Of a stretch of 51,818 nucleotides of DNA, positions 18,210-26,300 are shown one piece after another; within the stretch, counting starts at the first letter, position 1, and every line of letters starts with the position of its first letter. The DNA lies in the NCBI RefSeq assembly GCF_027980145.1, contig NZ_JAMZNK010000041.1, positions 1 through 51,818 on the forward strand, given 5' to 3'. The translations under genes and the position numbers were made by a program. The stretch is from Flavobacterium azizsancarii. Its GTDB lineage: Bacteria > Bacteroidota > Bacteroidia > Flavobacteriales > Flavobacteriaceae. The notes beneath the pieces are model-generated. The model did no database searches, was not told the origin of the DNA, and was given only the letters and a program-made list of their open reading frames with translations.

Positions 18210-18218
18210 CGATAAGAT

Positions 18219-18336
18219 GGTACGCGGATGACACGGATTCGCTAAAGCGAAAACGCAGATTAACGCGGATTTTTTCTTTTTTTTTATCCGCAATCTTGTC
18301 ATCCCAAGGAACGAGGGATCTCCACAAGAAACTTAA
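18219..18336. repeat. Cluster of short intergenic repeats after the CBM9-like gene
   Basis: TTCGCTAAAGCGAA (18238-18251) is a small palindrome. GCGGAT (18265-18270) pairs with ATCCGC (18286-18291) around a pyrimidine tract. CGCGGAT occurs at both 18223 and 18264. The segment 18298-18336 (GTCATCCCAAGGAACGAG...) resembles one half of the GTCATTTCGA repeats at 15411 and 31906. It lies between convergent genes. Confidence 0.6.
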
Positions 18337-18374
18337 TTCTGATTGCTTTAAATTTTAAAAAGCTACGATGCAAG

Positions 18375-18959
18375 TTACTTAACGGTGTAATATTGCATTT
18401 CATTATCAACTAAATATTTAAAAAACTTATTATCTTCCTTCATTTTATAAATTTCAAAGATAGATTTGTTTGATTGAAAATATACATTTTGCAAAAATCT
18501 ATCATTTAAATTCCCATAAGCCTGATAGGTTTCAAGAAACATTTTTATGCCTTTTTTTATTACAGTTCCGTTTGGAAATCGTTCTAACCTGTACATTGAT
18601 GGAGAAGGCGAATTATCTTTTTCAAGAAATAATTCTCCCGTACTTTCATTTATGGGATAATAAACACTTTTAGAGGTCTTTTCTAAAAAAAGAAGTAACT
18701 TTTGTCCTTTTTTCAAATCGCTAACCCGACCGTCACACATCCATTCTTTCCAGATTGTAACATTAATTTTTGAATCAGATTTTCCTTTAATAAATTGACT
18801 TATTGTAAATTCATACCTATCCTTTGAAACATTCGAAATTGTACCGTCAACAATTAAATCTGCTTTAGAAATAACTATCGAATATGATAAAATATTTTTC
18901 TTAAAATCGAAATTTAAAGTTGGACTTAGAAATAAAAATAGACAAACAAACAATTTCAT
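18375..18959 (-). CDS. Small secreted protein of unknown function
   Basis: No named family is certain. The N-terminus (MKLFVCLFLFLSPTLNF) is a probable signal peptide. The first half, ADLIVDGTISNVSKDRYEFTISQFIKGK, then WMCDGRVSDLKKGQKLLLFLEK, has the alternating pattern of a small OB-type beta barrel. The second half is helical and charged. It is 194 residues long, transcribed like the his genes, and lies 129 nt downstream of hisIE. The strong inverted repeat at 18996-19060 between them makes co-transcription doubtful. Confidence 0.7.
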   Translation of the reverse strand: MKLFVCLFLFLSPTLNFDFKKNILSYSIVISKADLIVDGTISNVSKDRYEFTISQFIKGKSDSKINVTIWKEWMCDGRVSDLKKGQKLLLFLEKTSKSVYYPINESTGELFLEKDNSPSPSMYRLERFPNGTVIKKGIKMFLETYQAYGNLNDRFLQNVYFQSNKSIFEIYKMKEDNKFFKYLVDNEMQYYTVK

Positions 18960-18995
18960 AAATGCATTATTTTTTAGCGCGATACCATTTTTGTG

Positions 18996-19060
18996 AGACT
19001 GAGGGAAGTCGAAGTTCCGTTTACTAAATCACTTTGCGGAACTTCGAGTTCCCTCAGTCT
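18996..19060. repeat. 24-bp inverted repeat downstream of hisIE
   Basis: AGACTGAGGGAAGTCGAAGT... (18996-19019) is inverted at 19037-19060 with one mismatch and a 17-nt loop. It starts about 29 nt after the hisIE stop on the minus strand. It could end or stabilise the his transcript, although no strong T run follows. Confidence 0.75.
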
Positions 19061-19088
19061 GACAATTGAGCCGAAAATTAATTCTTAT

Positions 19089-19685
19089 TTATTTCTGACG
19101 TTTCTTCAAAACATCTACAACATCATTCAGCTGAAAACCTTTTGCTTGCAATAAAATCAAATAATGAAACAACAAATCAGCGCTTTCGCTTAAGAACAAA
19201 TCATCATTATCATCTTTGGCTTCGATCACAACTTCTACAGCTTCTTCACCAACCTTTTGAGCAATTTTATTGATCCCTTTTTCAAATAATGAAGCAACAT
19301 AACTCTTCTCAGAATCGGCATTTTCTCTTCTGATTTTGATTGTATTTTCAAGATTTGAAAGAAAACCATAGCTTTCTTTATTTCCTTCCTGCCAACAAGT
19401 ATCTGCTCCTGTGTGACATGTAGGTCCTTCTGGTTTTGCCTGAATTAAAAGTGTGTCGCCATCGCAATCATTTTTAATGCTTACAAGATTTAAAAAGTTC
19501 CCACTCTCCTCGCCTTTTGTCCAAAGCCTTTGTTTTGAGCGGCTAAAAAAAGTTACTTTTTGTGTTTCTACTGTTTTTTGCAGTGATTCTTCGTTCATAT
19601 ATCCCAGCATCAGAACATTTTTAGTTTCTGAATCCTGAATAATTGCCGGAATCAATCCGTGTGAGCTTTTTATATTGATGTCCAT
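19089..19685 (-). CDS. hisIE: Bifunctional phosphoribosyl-AMP cyclohydrolase / phosphoribosyl-ATP pyrophosphatase
   Basis: It catalyses steps two and three of histidine synthesis. The N-terminal HisI domain (residues 1-105) has the zinc-binding DCDGDTLLIQ and GPTCHTGADTCW motifs. The C-terminal HisE domain (about 110-198) has KVGEEAVEVVIEAKDD and ESADLLFHYLILL. The 198-residue fused length is normal. It is the last his gene, 89 nt after hisF. That gap holds an A/T-rich degenerate repeat containing TTTAGATTTT units. Confidence 0.95.
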   Translation of the reverse strand: MDINIKSSHGLIPAIIQDSETKNVLMLGYMNEESLQKTVETQKVTFFSRSKQRLWTKGEESGNFLNLVSIKNDCDGDTLLIQAKPEGPTCHTGADTCWQEGNKESYGFLSNLENTIKIRRENADSEKSYVASLFEKGINKIAQKVGEEAVEVVIEAKDDNDDLFLSESADLLFHYLILLQAKGFQLNDVVDVLKKRQK

Positions 19686-19774
19686 ATTATTTTAGATTTT
19701 TTGACTTCAGATTTTAGATTTTCCGAAATCTTTAATTTATAGATTAAATCTTGTTTTTTTTCTTGACTCAGTTT

Positions 19775-20530
19775 TTATAGTCTAACTTCGATACCATTAT
19801 TTCTCAATTCCTGTTTCAAAGCTTTAATCTCAATTTCCTTAAAGTGAAAAACACTGGCCGCCAAAGCAGCATCTGCTTTTCCTACTTTAAATGAATCTAC
19901 AAAATGCTGAATATTTCCAGCTCCTCCGGAAGCAATAATCGGAATATTAATCAATTCTGACAATTTAGCTAAAGCTTCATTGGCAAAACCATTTTTTGTC
20001 CCATCGTTATCCATTGATGTAAATAGAATTTCTCCTGCTCCGCGCTCTGCCACTTCTACAGCCCAATCAAATAAATTCAGTTCTGTTGGAACTTTGCCAC
20101 CAACCAAATGTACAATCCATTGTCCGTTAATTTGTTTAGCGTCAATAGCAACCACAACGCATTGACTTCCGAACCTCTGAGCCAAATCATTGATTAATTG
20201 CGGATTTTTTACTGCCGATGAATTGATCGAAACTTTATCAGCACCATTATTCAAGAGAATTTCAACATCTTCAACAGACGAAATTCCGCCGCCAACAGTA
20301 AATGGAATGTTAATTTTTCCCGCAACACTTCGCACCATATTTACTAACGTTTTGCGACGTTCTTCGGTAGCTGAAATATCAAGAAAAACCAATTCGTCAG
20401 CTCCTTCAGCCGAGTAAATTTCTGCCAGTTCAACAGGATCTCCCGCATCGCGTAAGTCCACAAAATTAACGCCTTTTACGGTTCTTCCGTTTTTTATATC
20501 CAAACATGGAATGATTCTTTTTGCTAACAT
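19775..20530 (-). CDS. hisF: Imidazole glycerol phosphate synthase, cyclase subunit
   Basis: Together with HisH it makes imidazole glycerol phosphate and AICAR. The 251-residue half-barrel repeat begins MLAKRIIPCLDIKNGRTVKGVNF. The first catalytic aspartate is in CLDIK and the second in the FTSMDNDGTKNGF segment. Phosphate-binding glycines are in PFTVGGGI and IASGGAGN. It lies downstream of the NIPSNAP-like gene, which separates it from hisA. Confidence 0.96.
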   Translation of the reverse strand: MLAKRIIPCLDIKNGRTVKGVNFVDLRDAGDPVELAEIYSAEGADELVFLDISATEERRKTLVNMVRSVAGKINIPFTVGGGISSVEDVEILLNNGADKVSINSSAVKNPQLINDLAQRFGSQCVVVAIDAKQINGQWIVHLVGGKVPTELNLFDWAVEVAERGAGEILFTSMDNDGTKNGFANEALAKLSELINIPIIASGGAGNIQHFVDSFKVGKADAALAASVFHFKEIEIKALKQELRNNGIEVRL

Positions 20531-20560
20531 TTCTTTTAATGTGTCAATGTGAGAATTTGA

Positions 20561-20620
20561 GAATTAGCTAATTTTTCACACAATACGTAGAATTATCTAA
20601 TTTTCTCATTATCTAATTTA
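20561..20620. repeat. Direct repeat, copy A, flanking the NIPSNAP-like gene
   Basis: The 60-nt segment starting GAATTAGCTAATTTTTCACA closely matches 20957-21015. It ends at the stop codon of the NIPSNAP-like gene, while the other copy overlaps the 3' end of hisA. Confidence 0.75.
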
Positions 20621-20929
20621 TTTAAATACAGGACTTAAAAACGTTCTCTCATAACTTACGATACATCTTGTATCTTCGGCAATTTTAAAAGCTTCTAAAC
20701 ATTCCTGATCGTCCTTTGAAAACATTTGTTTTCTATAATCTTCATAAGCTGTTAAACTTGGAAAAGAAAACAATGCATATGCAATATTATTAGCTCCTTC
20801 CGAAGGCATAAAATAGCCATGATGCTGTCCTCCTAAGCGATTTACGATTTTAATCCACCTTTTACCATACTCTTCAAACGCCTCTAATTGATAAGGATCT
20901 ATAATATATTTTAAATGACAAGTTATCAT
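20618..20929 (-). CDS. NIPSNAP-family protein inside the his operon
   Basis: The 103-residue protein fits the NIPSNAP (dimeric alpha/beta barrel) fold. It opens MITCHLKYIIDPYQLEAFEE, continues GGQHHGYFMPSEGANNIAYA and ends with an aromatic strand. NIPSNAP proteins are small dimers of largely unknown biochemical role. No signal peptide is present, so it is cytoplasmic. It sits between hisA and hisF, normally adjacent genes, and is flanked by similar 60-nt direct repeats. That suggests cassette-like insertion. A role in histidine synthesis is not implied by the fold. Confidence 0.85.
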   Translation of the reverse strand: MITCHLKYIIDPYQLEAFEEYGKRWIKIVNRLGGQHHGYFMPSEGANNIAYALFSFPSLTAYEDYRKQMFSKDDQECLEAFKIAEDTRCIVSYERTFLSPVFK

Positions 20930-20956
20930 ATTTTTAATGAGTTATTTGGAATTTGA

Positions 20957-21015
20957 TAATTAGCTATTTTTTTACACAACAAGTAAAATTATCTAATTAT
21001 CTCATTTTCTAATTA
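20957..21015. repeat. Direct repeat, copy B, flanking the NIPSNAP-like gene
   Basis: TAATTAGCTATTTTTTTACA and the following 39 nt match copy A at 20561-20620 in the same orientation, by eye about three quarters identical. It overlaps the last codons and stop of hisA (21002-21015). Confidence 0.75.
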
Positions 21016-21727
21016 TATAGTTTTCCAGTTGTTTTAAAGTAATTCTTCCTTCGTAAATCGCTTTTCCAATAATTGTTCCTTCACAGCCCAAATGCGCCAA
21101 TTTTGGCAATTCATCAAAAGTTGAAATTCCCCCGGAAGCGATTAACTTTACACCATGAGCTTCTTTCAAAATTTTAGCATACAAATCAAAACTAGGGCCT
21201 TCAAGCATTCCGTCTTTTGCAATATCAGTACAAATAACATACTGAATTCCTTTAGTTTGATATTCCTGAATAAACGGCACCAAATCTTCATCTGAGTCTT
21301 CTAGCCAACCTGAAATTGCAACTTTTTCCTCTTTTGCATCAGCACCCAGGATAATCTTTTCGGAACCATACTCTGCAATCCATTTTTCGAAAATTGCTCT
21401 GTTTTTTACAGCAATACTTCCGCCTGTAATCTGGCTTGCACCGCTTTCAAAAGCTATCTTCAAATCTTCATCTGATTTTAAACCGCCACCAAAATCAATT
21501 TGCAAGCTCGTTTGTGTGGCAATCTGTTCCAGGATTTTATAATTGACAATTTTGCTCGATTTTGCTCCGTCTAAATCTACTAAATGTAAATATTCTATTC
21601 CGTGTGCTTCAAATGATTTCGCCACTTCAAGCGGATTTTCGTTGTAAATTATTTTAGTATCATAATCGCCTTTTGACAAACGAACACATTTTCCGTCGAT
21701 GATATCTATAGCTGGTATTATTCTCAT
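21002..21727 (-). CDS. hisA: ProFAR isomerase (HisA)
   Basis: It isomerises the ProFAR intermediate to PRFAR. The 241-residue half-barrel protein opens MRIIPAIDIIDGKCVRLSKGDYD, with the first catalytic aspartate in AIDI. The second half carries YVICTDIAKDGMLEGPSFDLY with the second. Phosphate sites are IDFGGGLKSDED and LIASGGISTFDEL. It lies between hisH and the NIPSNAP-like gene. Its last codons overlap a direct repeat. Confidence 0.96.
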   Translation of the reverse strand: MRIIPAIDIIDGKCVRLSKGDYDTKIIYNENPLEVAKSFEAHGIEYLHLVDLDGAKSSKIVNYKILEQIATQTSLQIDFGGGLKSDEDLKIAFESGASQITGGSIAVKNRAIFEKWIAEYGSEKIILGADAKEEKVAISGWLEDSDEDLVPFIQEYQTKGIQYVICTDIAKDGMLEGPSFDLYAKILKEAHGVKLIASGGISTFDELPKLAHLGCEGTIIGKAIYEGRITLKQLENYIIRK

Positions 21728-21810
21728 TTTTTGATATTTTAGATTTTAGAGTTCCGATTATTAAAAAACGATTTCTCTAAATTGACATTTTGATTGATAT
21801 TGATTTTACA

Positions 21811-21837
21811 ATTGGAATTTGGAATTTTAAAAATTGG
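21811..21837. repeat. Copy of the ATTGGAATTTGGAATTTT repeat at the hisH 3' end
   Basis: This matches the outer arm of the element at 15633-15659 with one A fewer. The hisH stop codon and its last residues (SNF) are read from within and next to this repeat. Confidence 0.8.
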
Positions 21838-22420
21838 AGTTTAATTTAAGAAAGTTCTCAAGAATTTTCTCCCCAACAGCGCCGCTTTTCTCAGGATGAA
21901 ACTGAGTTCCGTAAAAATTATCTTTTTGCAAAGCCGATGCATATTCTAATTCATAATTCGTTGTTGCAATGCTCTCAGTGCAATCAGGAGCGTAAAAACT
22001 ATGCACTAAATACATAAATTCATTCTCAGAAATTCCTTTAAACAAATCTGATTTTAAATCGTAAATCTGATTCCATCCCATTTGTGGCACTTTTACTTTT
22101 GAGGTAAATTTAATCACATCTACATCAAAAATACCTAAACCTTTAGTATTTCCTTCTTCAGATGAATTACACATCAATTGCATTCCGAGGCAAATTCCTA
22201 AAACAGGTTGTTTCAAAGCTGGTATCAGGCTATCCAAACCGCTTTCTTTTAGCTTTTTCATCGCAGAGCTTGCTTCCCCTACTCCCGGAAAAATAACTTT
22301 ATCTGCAGCTTGTATTTCTTCGGGATCATTACTCAAAACAGCTTTAAAACCAAGTCTTTCAATGGCAAACATAATGCTCTGAATATTTCCTGCCCCGTAA
22401 TTTATAATTACTATTTTCAT
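21827..22420 (-). CDS. hisH: Imidazole glycerol phosphate synthase, glutaminase subunit
   Basis: It hydrolyses glutamine and passes ammonia to HisF. The class I glutamine amidotransferase core starts MKIVIINYGAGNIQSIMFAIE. The nucleophilic cysteine is in GICLGMQ, and the His/Glu pair is in GTQFHPEKSG. Start 22420 gives 197 residues. The frame is open to 22441, but the extra MKPETKK comes from the palindromic repeat upstream. The C-terminal SNF and stop come from another repeat. Confidence 0.95.
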   Translation of the reverse strand: MKIVIINYGAGNIQSIMFAIERLGFKAVLSNDPEEIQAADKVIFPGVGEASSAMKKLKESGLDSLIPALKQPVLGICLGMQLMCNSSEEGNTKGLGIFDVDVIKFTSKVKVPQMGWNQIYDLKSDLFKGISENEFMYLVHSFYAPDCTESIATTNYELEYASALQKDNFYGTQFHPEKSGAVGEKILENFLKLNSNF

Positions 22421-22429
22421 TTTTTTTGT

Positions 22430-22500
22430 TTCAGGTTTCAAGTTTCAGGTTTCAGGTTTCACGTTGCTCTGCAGAACTTGAAACCTGAAATTTGAAACAA
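22430..22500. repeat. Palindromic intergenic repeat, copy 2 (hisB-hisH gap)
   Basis: Tandem GTTTCAGGTTTCAAG-type units lead into GTTTCACGTTGCTCTGCAG, then inverted AACTTGAAACCTGAAA units. The core matches the ilvB-ilvN repeat (4645-4689) in opposite orientation, with a few extra bases in the centre. Confidence 0.8.
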
Positions 22501-22512
22501 TTTTTAACGATC

Positions 22513-23649
22513 TTAAAGCATTCCTTTCGTCGAAGGCAAAATCATTTTTTCTGTATCTCTTTTCACCGCTACTTTTATGGCTTTTGCAAAAGCTTTAAAA
22601 ATTGCTTCAATTTTGTGGTGTTCGTTTATTCCTTCTGCCTTAATGTTGATGTTGGCTTTTGCACCATCAGAGAAGGATTTAAAGAAATGATAAAACATTT
22701 CTGTTGGCATTTTACCCACCATTTCACGCTTAAATTCGGTTTCCCAAACTAACCAGTTTCTTCCGCCAAAATCAATTGCTACCTGCGCCAGACAATCATC
22801 CATAGGCAAACAGAAACCATAACGCTCAATTCCTAATTTATTTCCTAACGCTTTTGCAAAAACTTCTCCCAAAGCAATTGCCGTATCTTCAATCGTGTGA
22901 TGTTCATCAACTTCAAGATCGCCTTTTACCAGAATTTCTAAATCCATTTGACCATGACGTGCAATTTGGTCCAACATATGATCAAAAAATGCAATTCCGG
23001 TTTCGATTTTACTTTTTCCAGTTCCGTCCAGATTTAAATCGATGAAGATATCAGTCTCATTTGTTTTGCGCGTAATCGAAGCCGAACGTGCCTCTAATTT
23101 CAAAAACTCATAAATTTCTTTCCAACTCATCGTTTGAAGAATAATTGTTTCACCTAATTCTTCACGTTTCGACGAGATTTCATTGCTTCCTATTCCGTCA
23201 TTATCATTGATGAAAATTGCTTTTGCACCTAAGTTTTTAGCCAGTTCAATGTCTGTCAGACGATCTCCCAAAACAAATGAATTAACCAAATCATACTCGG
23301 GATTATCAATGTATTTAGTTAACATTCCGGTTCTTGGCTTGCGCGTTGGTGCATTATCTTCCGGAAAAGACCTGTCGATAAAAATATCATCAAATAAAAC
23401 ACCTTCATTTTCAAAGGCTCTCAAAATAAAATTCTGCGTTGGCCAAAACGTATCTTCCGGAAAGCTATCTGTGCCCAAGCCATCCTGATTGGTTACCATC
23501 GCCAATTCGTAATCTAATTCACTGGCAATTTTAGCCAAATATTGAAATGCTTTTGGATAAAATTCTACTTTCTCCAAAGCATCTAATTGATAATTTTCAG
23601 GTTCTAAAACAATCGTTCCATCACGATCGATAAAAAGTACTTTTTTCAT
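22513..23649 (-). CDS. hisB: Bifunctional histidinol-phosphatase / imidazoleglycerol-phosphate dehydratase
   Basis: It performs two non-consecutive steps of the pathway. The N-terminal HAD phosphatase (about residues 1-165) has the nucleophile motif FIDRDGT and VLGDRLTDIELAKNLGAKA. The C-terminal dehydratase (about 185-378) has the metal-binding DHMLDQIARHG and DEHHTIEDTAIALGE, with a second histidine set in GINEHHKIEAIFKAFAKA. The 378-residue fusion matches the E. coli-type HisB. Its gap to hisC holds a purine/pyrimidine repeat. Confidence 0.95.
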   Translation of the reverse strand: MKKVLFIDRDGTIVLEPENYQLDALEKVEFYPKAFQYLAKIASELDYELAMVTNQDGLGTDSFPEDTFWPTQNFILRAFENEGVLFDDIFIDRSFPEDNAPTRKPRTGMLTKYIDNPEYDLVNSFVLGDRLTDIELAKNLGAKAIFINDNDGIGSNEISSKREELGETIILQTMSWKEIYEFLKLEARSASITRKTNETDIFIDLNLDGTGKSKIETGIAFFDHMLDQIARHGQMDLEILVKGDLEVDEHHTIEDTAIALGEVFAKALGNKLGIERYGFCLPMDDCLAQVAIDFGGRNWLVWETEFKREMVGKMPTEMFYHFFKSFSDGAKANINIKAEGINEHHKIEAIFKAFAKAIKVAVKRDTEKMILPSTKGML

Positions 23650-23671
23650 ATATTTTATTTTTTGAGAGTAA

Positions 23672-23701
23672 AGAGTAAAGAGAATAGAGTAAAGAGAATA
23701 G
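23672..23701. repeat. Tandem GAGTAAAGAGAATA repeat (hisC-hisB gap)
   Basis: AGAGTAAAGAGAATAG occurs twice head to tail at 23672-23701. It is the inverse-strand relative of ATTCTATTCTCTTT at 12371-12398. A pyrimidine-rich arm (TTCTATATTCTTTCTTC, near 23737) lies on the other side of the gap next to the hisC stop. Confidence 0.75.
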
Positions 23702-23751
23702 ATTTTTCATCCTACTACTAAAGTTCTTATATTTCTTCTATATTCTTTCTT

Positions 23752-24798
23752 CTATTTCAACAACTTCAATTCCTTAATCAAAACTGCATTTTCCTCTGGA
23801 ATTCCAATTGTAAAACGCAGGCAATTTTCGCATAATGGCTGAGTTGTTCTGTTACGAATTACAATTCCTTCTGCTATTAATTGATCGTATCTTTTGTTTG
23901 CGTCATCGACCTTTACAAGTACAAAATTTGCTTCTGTAGGATATACTTTCTCAACGAAGCTTACTTCAAGTAAAACTTTAAGTAATTCTTCCCTTTGCTC
24001 AATAATTGAAGCTATTTCCTGTTTTATTTTGTCTGAATCATTCAAACGAAGTGTTGCTCTTTGTTGCGTTAATTCGTTTACATTATAGGGAGGTTTAATT
24101 TTGTTCAAAACTGAAATCACAGCATCCGAACCATAACAGATTCCTAAACGAATTCCTGCCAGACCATATGCTTTTGAAAGTGTCTGCGTGATTACCAAAT
24201 TTGGATATTCATCAATTTCTGTCAACCAGCTTTCCTTGTCTGAAAAGTCAATATAAGCTTCGTCAATCACTACCAGACCCTTAAAGTTTTGAAGTAACTT
24301 CACTACACTTTCGTCTGAAAAAGAATTTCCGGTTGGATTATTTGGCGAGCATAAAAAGATGATTTTTGTATTCTCGTCGACGGTATCCAAAATCTTTTCT
24401 ACCTGTGGCTGAAAATCTGTCGAAAGTAAAACTTCTCTATTTTCGACCGCATTAATATTTGCCAAAACACTGTACATTCCGTAAGTTGGTGGCAGCGAAA
24501 TAATATTATCAAATTTTGGCTCACAGAACGCTCTGAAAAGTAAATCCAAAACTTCATCACTTCCATTTCCTAATAAAATCTGACTTGGTTTTACGCTATT
24601 ATTCTTCGCCAAAATCGCTTTAACCGAAGCCTGTTGCGGATCCGGATAACGATTTACTCCATTTTGAAAAGGGTTTTCATTAGCATCCAAAAAAATCATT
24701 TGAGCCGTATCAAAATCTTCAAACTCATCACGAGCCGAAGAATACGGTTTTAATGTTTTTACGTTTTCCCGGATTATGTTATTTATATCGAATTTCAT
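23752..24798 (-). CDS. hisC: Histidinol-phosphate aminotransferase
   Basis: This PLP-dependent enzyme converts imidazole-acetol phosphate to histidinol phosphate. It has ILLGNGSDEVLDLLFRAFC, IFLCSPNNPTGNSFSDES and VVIDEAYIDFSDK, and the PLP lysine lies in TLSKAYGLAGIRLGI. The 348 residues are typical. hisD precedes it across a 116-nt gap full of degenerate repeat sequence. Confidence 0.95.
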   Translation of the reverse strand: MKFDINNIIRENVKTLKPYSSARDEFEDFDTAQMIFLDANENPFQNGVNRYPDPQQASVKAILAKNNSVKPSQILLGNGSDEVLDLLFRAFCEPKFDNIISLPPTYGMYSVLANINAVENREVLLSTDFQPQVEKILDTVDENTKIIFLCSPNNPTGNSFSDESVVKLLQNFKGLVVIDEAYIDFSDKESWLTEIDEYPNLVITQTLSKAYGLAGIRLGICYGSDAVISVLNKIKPPYNVNELTQQRATLRLNDSDKIKQEIASIIEQREELLKVLLEVSFVEKVYPTEANFVLVKVDDANKRYDQLIAEGIVIRNRTTQPLCENCLRFTIGIPEENAVLIKELKLLK

Positions 24799-24811
24799 TA
24801 TCTTAATTTTT

Positions 24812-24930
24812 AGAAGAGTATAGATTATAGAAAATAGAGCATAGACTTAACCTTAATTAGAAAGATTTTTACCGTTTTTCTACAATCTATATTCTTTTCT
24901 CTATTCTCTTTATTCTATTTTCTTTTCTCT
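24812..24930. repeat. Imperfect inverted repeat of purine and pyrimidine tracts (hisD-hisC gap)
   Basis: A purine-rich half (AGAAGAGTATAGATTATAG from 24812) is mirrored by a pyrimidine-rich half (CTCTATTCTCTTTATTC from 24899). The repeat runs into hisD and supplies its last residues (EKRK) and stop at 24915. Confidence 0.7.
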
Positions 24931-26207
24931 AAACTAGCCAATCTCAAAGTCACAGCATTTTTATGTGCTTGCAAACCTTCGGCATCAGCCATAATTTCAA
25001 TCGCTTTTCCTATATTCTGAATTCCTTTTTCAGATATTTTCTGAAATGTCATTGATTTCAAAAAACTATCCAGATTTACTCCGCTGTAATTCTTTGCATA
25101 ACCATTTGTTGGCAAAGTATGATTGGTTCCTGAAGCATAATCCCCGGCACTTTCCGGAGTATAATTTCCAATAAAAACCGAACCTGCGTTCAAAACCCCA
25201 TTACAATAAAAATCATCAAATTCAGAACAAACGATAAAGTGCTCCGGTCCGTATTCGTTGATTAAATCCAGAGCGATCTGATCATTTTTAACATAAATCA
25301 ATTTTGAATTTTCGATGGCTTTTTTAGCAATATCTTTTCTTGGCAGTTCTTCAATTTGTCTTTGAACTTCTTTTTCTACAGCATCAATTAACTTTTTAGA
25401 AGTCGAAACCAGAATGACCTGACTGTCTGTTCCGTGTTCTGCCTGCGACAATAAATCTGAAGCTACAAATGCGGGAACAGCAGTATCATCTGCCACAACC
25501 AACAATTCTGAAGGTCCGGCCGGCATATCTATTGCAACTCCAAATTGCGTTGCTAATTGTTTTGCAACAGTTACAAATTGGTTTCCGGGTCCGAAAATTT
25601 TATATACTTTCGGGATCGATTTTGTTCCAAATGTCATTCCTGCAATAGCCTGAATCCCTCCTACTTTTAAGATCTTTGTAACGCCACATAAATTAGCAGC
25701 ATATAAAATAGCGGGATTTATTTTTCCGGTTTTATCCGGTGGTGAACACAAAACGATTTCTTTGCAACCTGCAATTTCGGCAGGAACTGCTAACATTAAA
25801 ACTGTTGAGAATAAAGGTGCAGTTCCTCCTGGAATATACAACCCAATTTTTTGAATAGGTCTTTTTTCCTGCCAGCAATTTACTCCTTCAATGGTTTCAA
25901 TCGAAATTTTATCGGTTTTTTGAGCAGTATGAAACTTTAAAATATTTGCTTTTGCTAATTGAATAGCGTCTTTTAATTCTGTAGAAATTGAATTAACAGC
26001 TTCCTGAATCTCTTCTCCCGAAACTTCATAGTTTTCTAAAGCGATTCCGTCAAAGATCGAAGTATATTTTGCAACAGCTTCATCTCCTTTTTTCTGTACT
26101 TCTTTAAAAATTTCTTTAACCGTAACTTCGATATCATCGATAGTTTTGGTTGGTCTTTTTAGTATTTCTGACCAGGTATCTGGTTTTGGATTGTCTATTT
26201 TATTCAT
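24915..26207 (-). CDS. hisD: Histidinol dehydrogenase
   Basis: It oxidises histidinol to histidine in two NAD-dependent steps with zinc. GLYIPGGTAPLFSTVLMLAVPA, FGPGNQFVTVAKQLA, MPAGPSELLVVADD and the zinc-site LLSQAEHGTDSQVILV are clear, and GPEHFIVC and SAGDYASGTNHTLPTNGYA follow. The start at 26207 (MNKIDNPKPDTW) gives 430 residues. The frame is open to 26279, but that extension (KSLKPTAYSIKQK) is translated repeat. The C-terminal EKRK is repeat-derived too. Confidence 0.95.
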   Translation of the reverse strand: MNKIDNPKPDTWSEILKRPTKTIDDIEVTVKEIFKEVQKKGDEAVAKYTSIFDGIALENYEVSGEEIQEAVNSISTELKDAIQLAKANILKFHTAQKTDKISIETIEGVNCWQEKRPIQKIGLYIPGGTAPLFSTVLMLAVPAEIAGCKEIVLCSPPDKTGKINPAILYAANLCGVTKILKVGGIQAIAGMTFGTKSIPKVYKIFGPGNQFVTVAKQLATQFGVAIDMPAGPSELLVVADDTAVPAFVASDLLSQAEHGTDSQVILVSTSKKLIDAVEKEVQRQIEELPRKDIAKKAIENSKLIYVKNDQIALDLINEYGPEHFIVCSEFDDFYCNGVLNAGSVFIGNYTPESAGDYASGTNHTLPTNGYAKNYSGVNLDSFLKSMTFQKISEKGIQNIGKAIEIMADAEGLQAHKNAVTLRLASLEKRK

Positions 26208-26217
26208 TGTTTTCTGC

Positions 26218-26300
26218 TTTATGCTATAAGCTGTAGGCTTTAAGCTTTTTAACTTTGTGTTTTTCCTGGCGTAAAGCATAGCGCTTATAGCCTAAAGCGA
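26218..26300. repeat. Palindromic GCTTTATGCTATAAGC-type repeat (hisG-hisD gap)
   Basis: GCTTTATGCTATAAGC followed by GGCTTTAAGC on the left is mirrored by GCGTAAAGCATAGCGC and TTATAGCCTAAAGC on the right. The palindrome is imperfect and spans about 80 nt. It ends just before the hisG stop. Confidence 0.7.

Noticed and set aside
22421..22441. N-terminal extension of HisH (MKPETKK)
   Set aside because: It is repeat-derived. MKIVIINYGAGN at 22420 is the conserved start.
26208..26279. N-terminal extension of HisD to an upstream ATG
   Set aside because: It is translated from the GCTTTATGCTATAAGC repeat. The family start is MNKIDNP at 26207.
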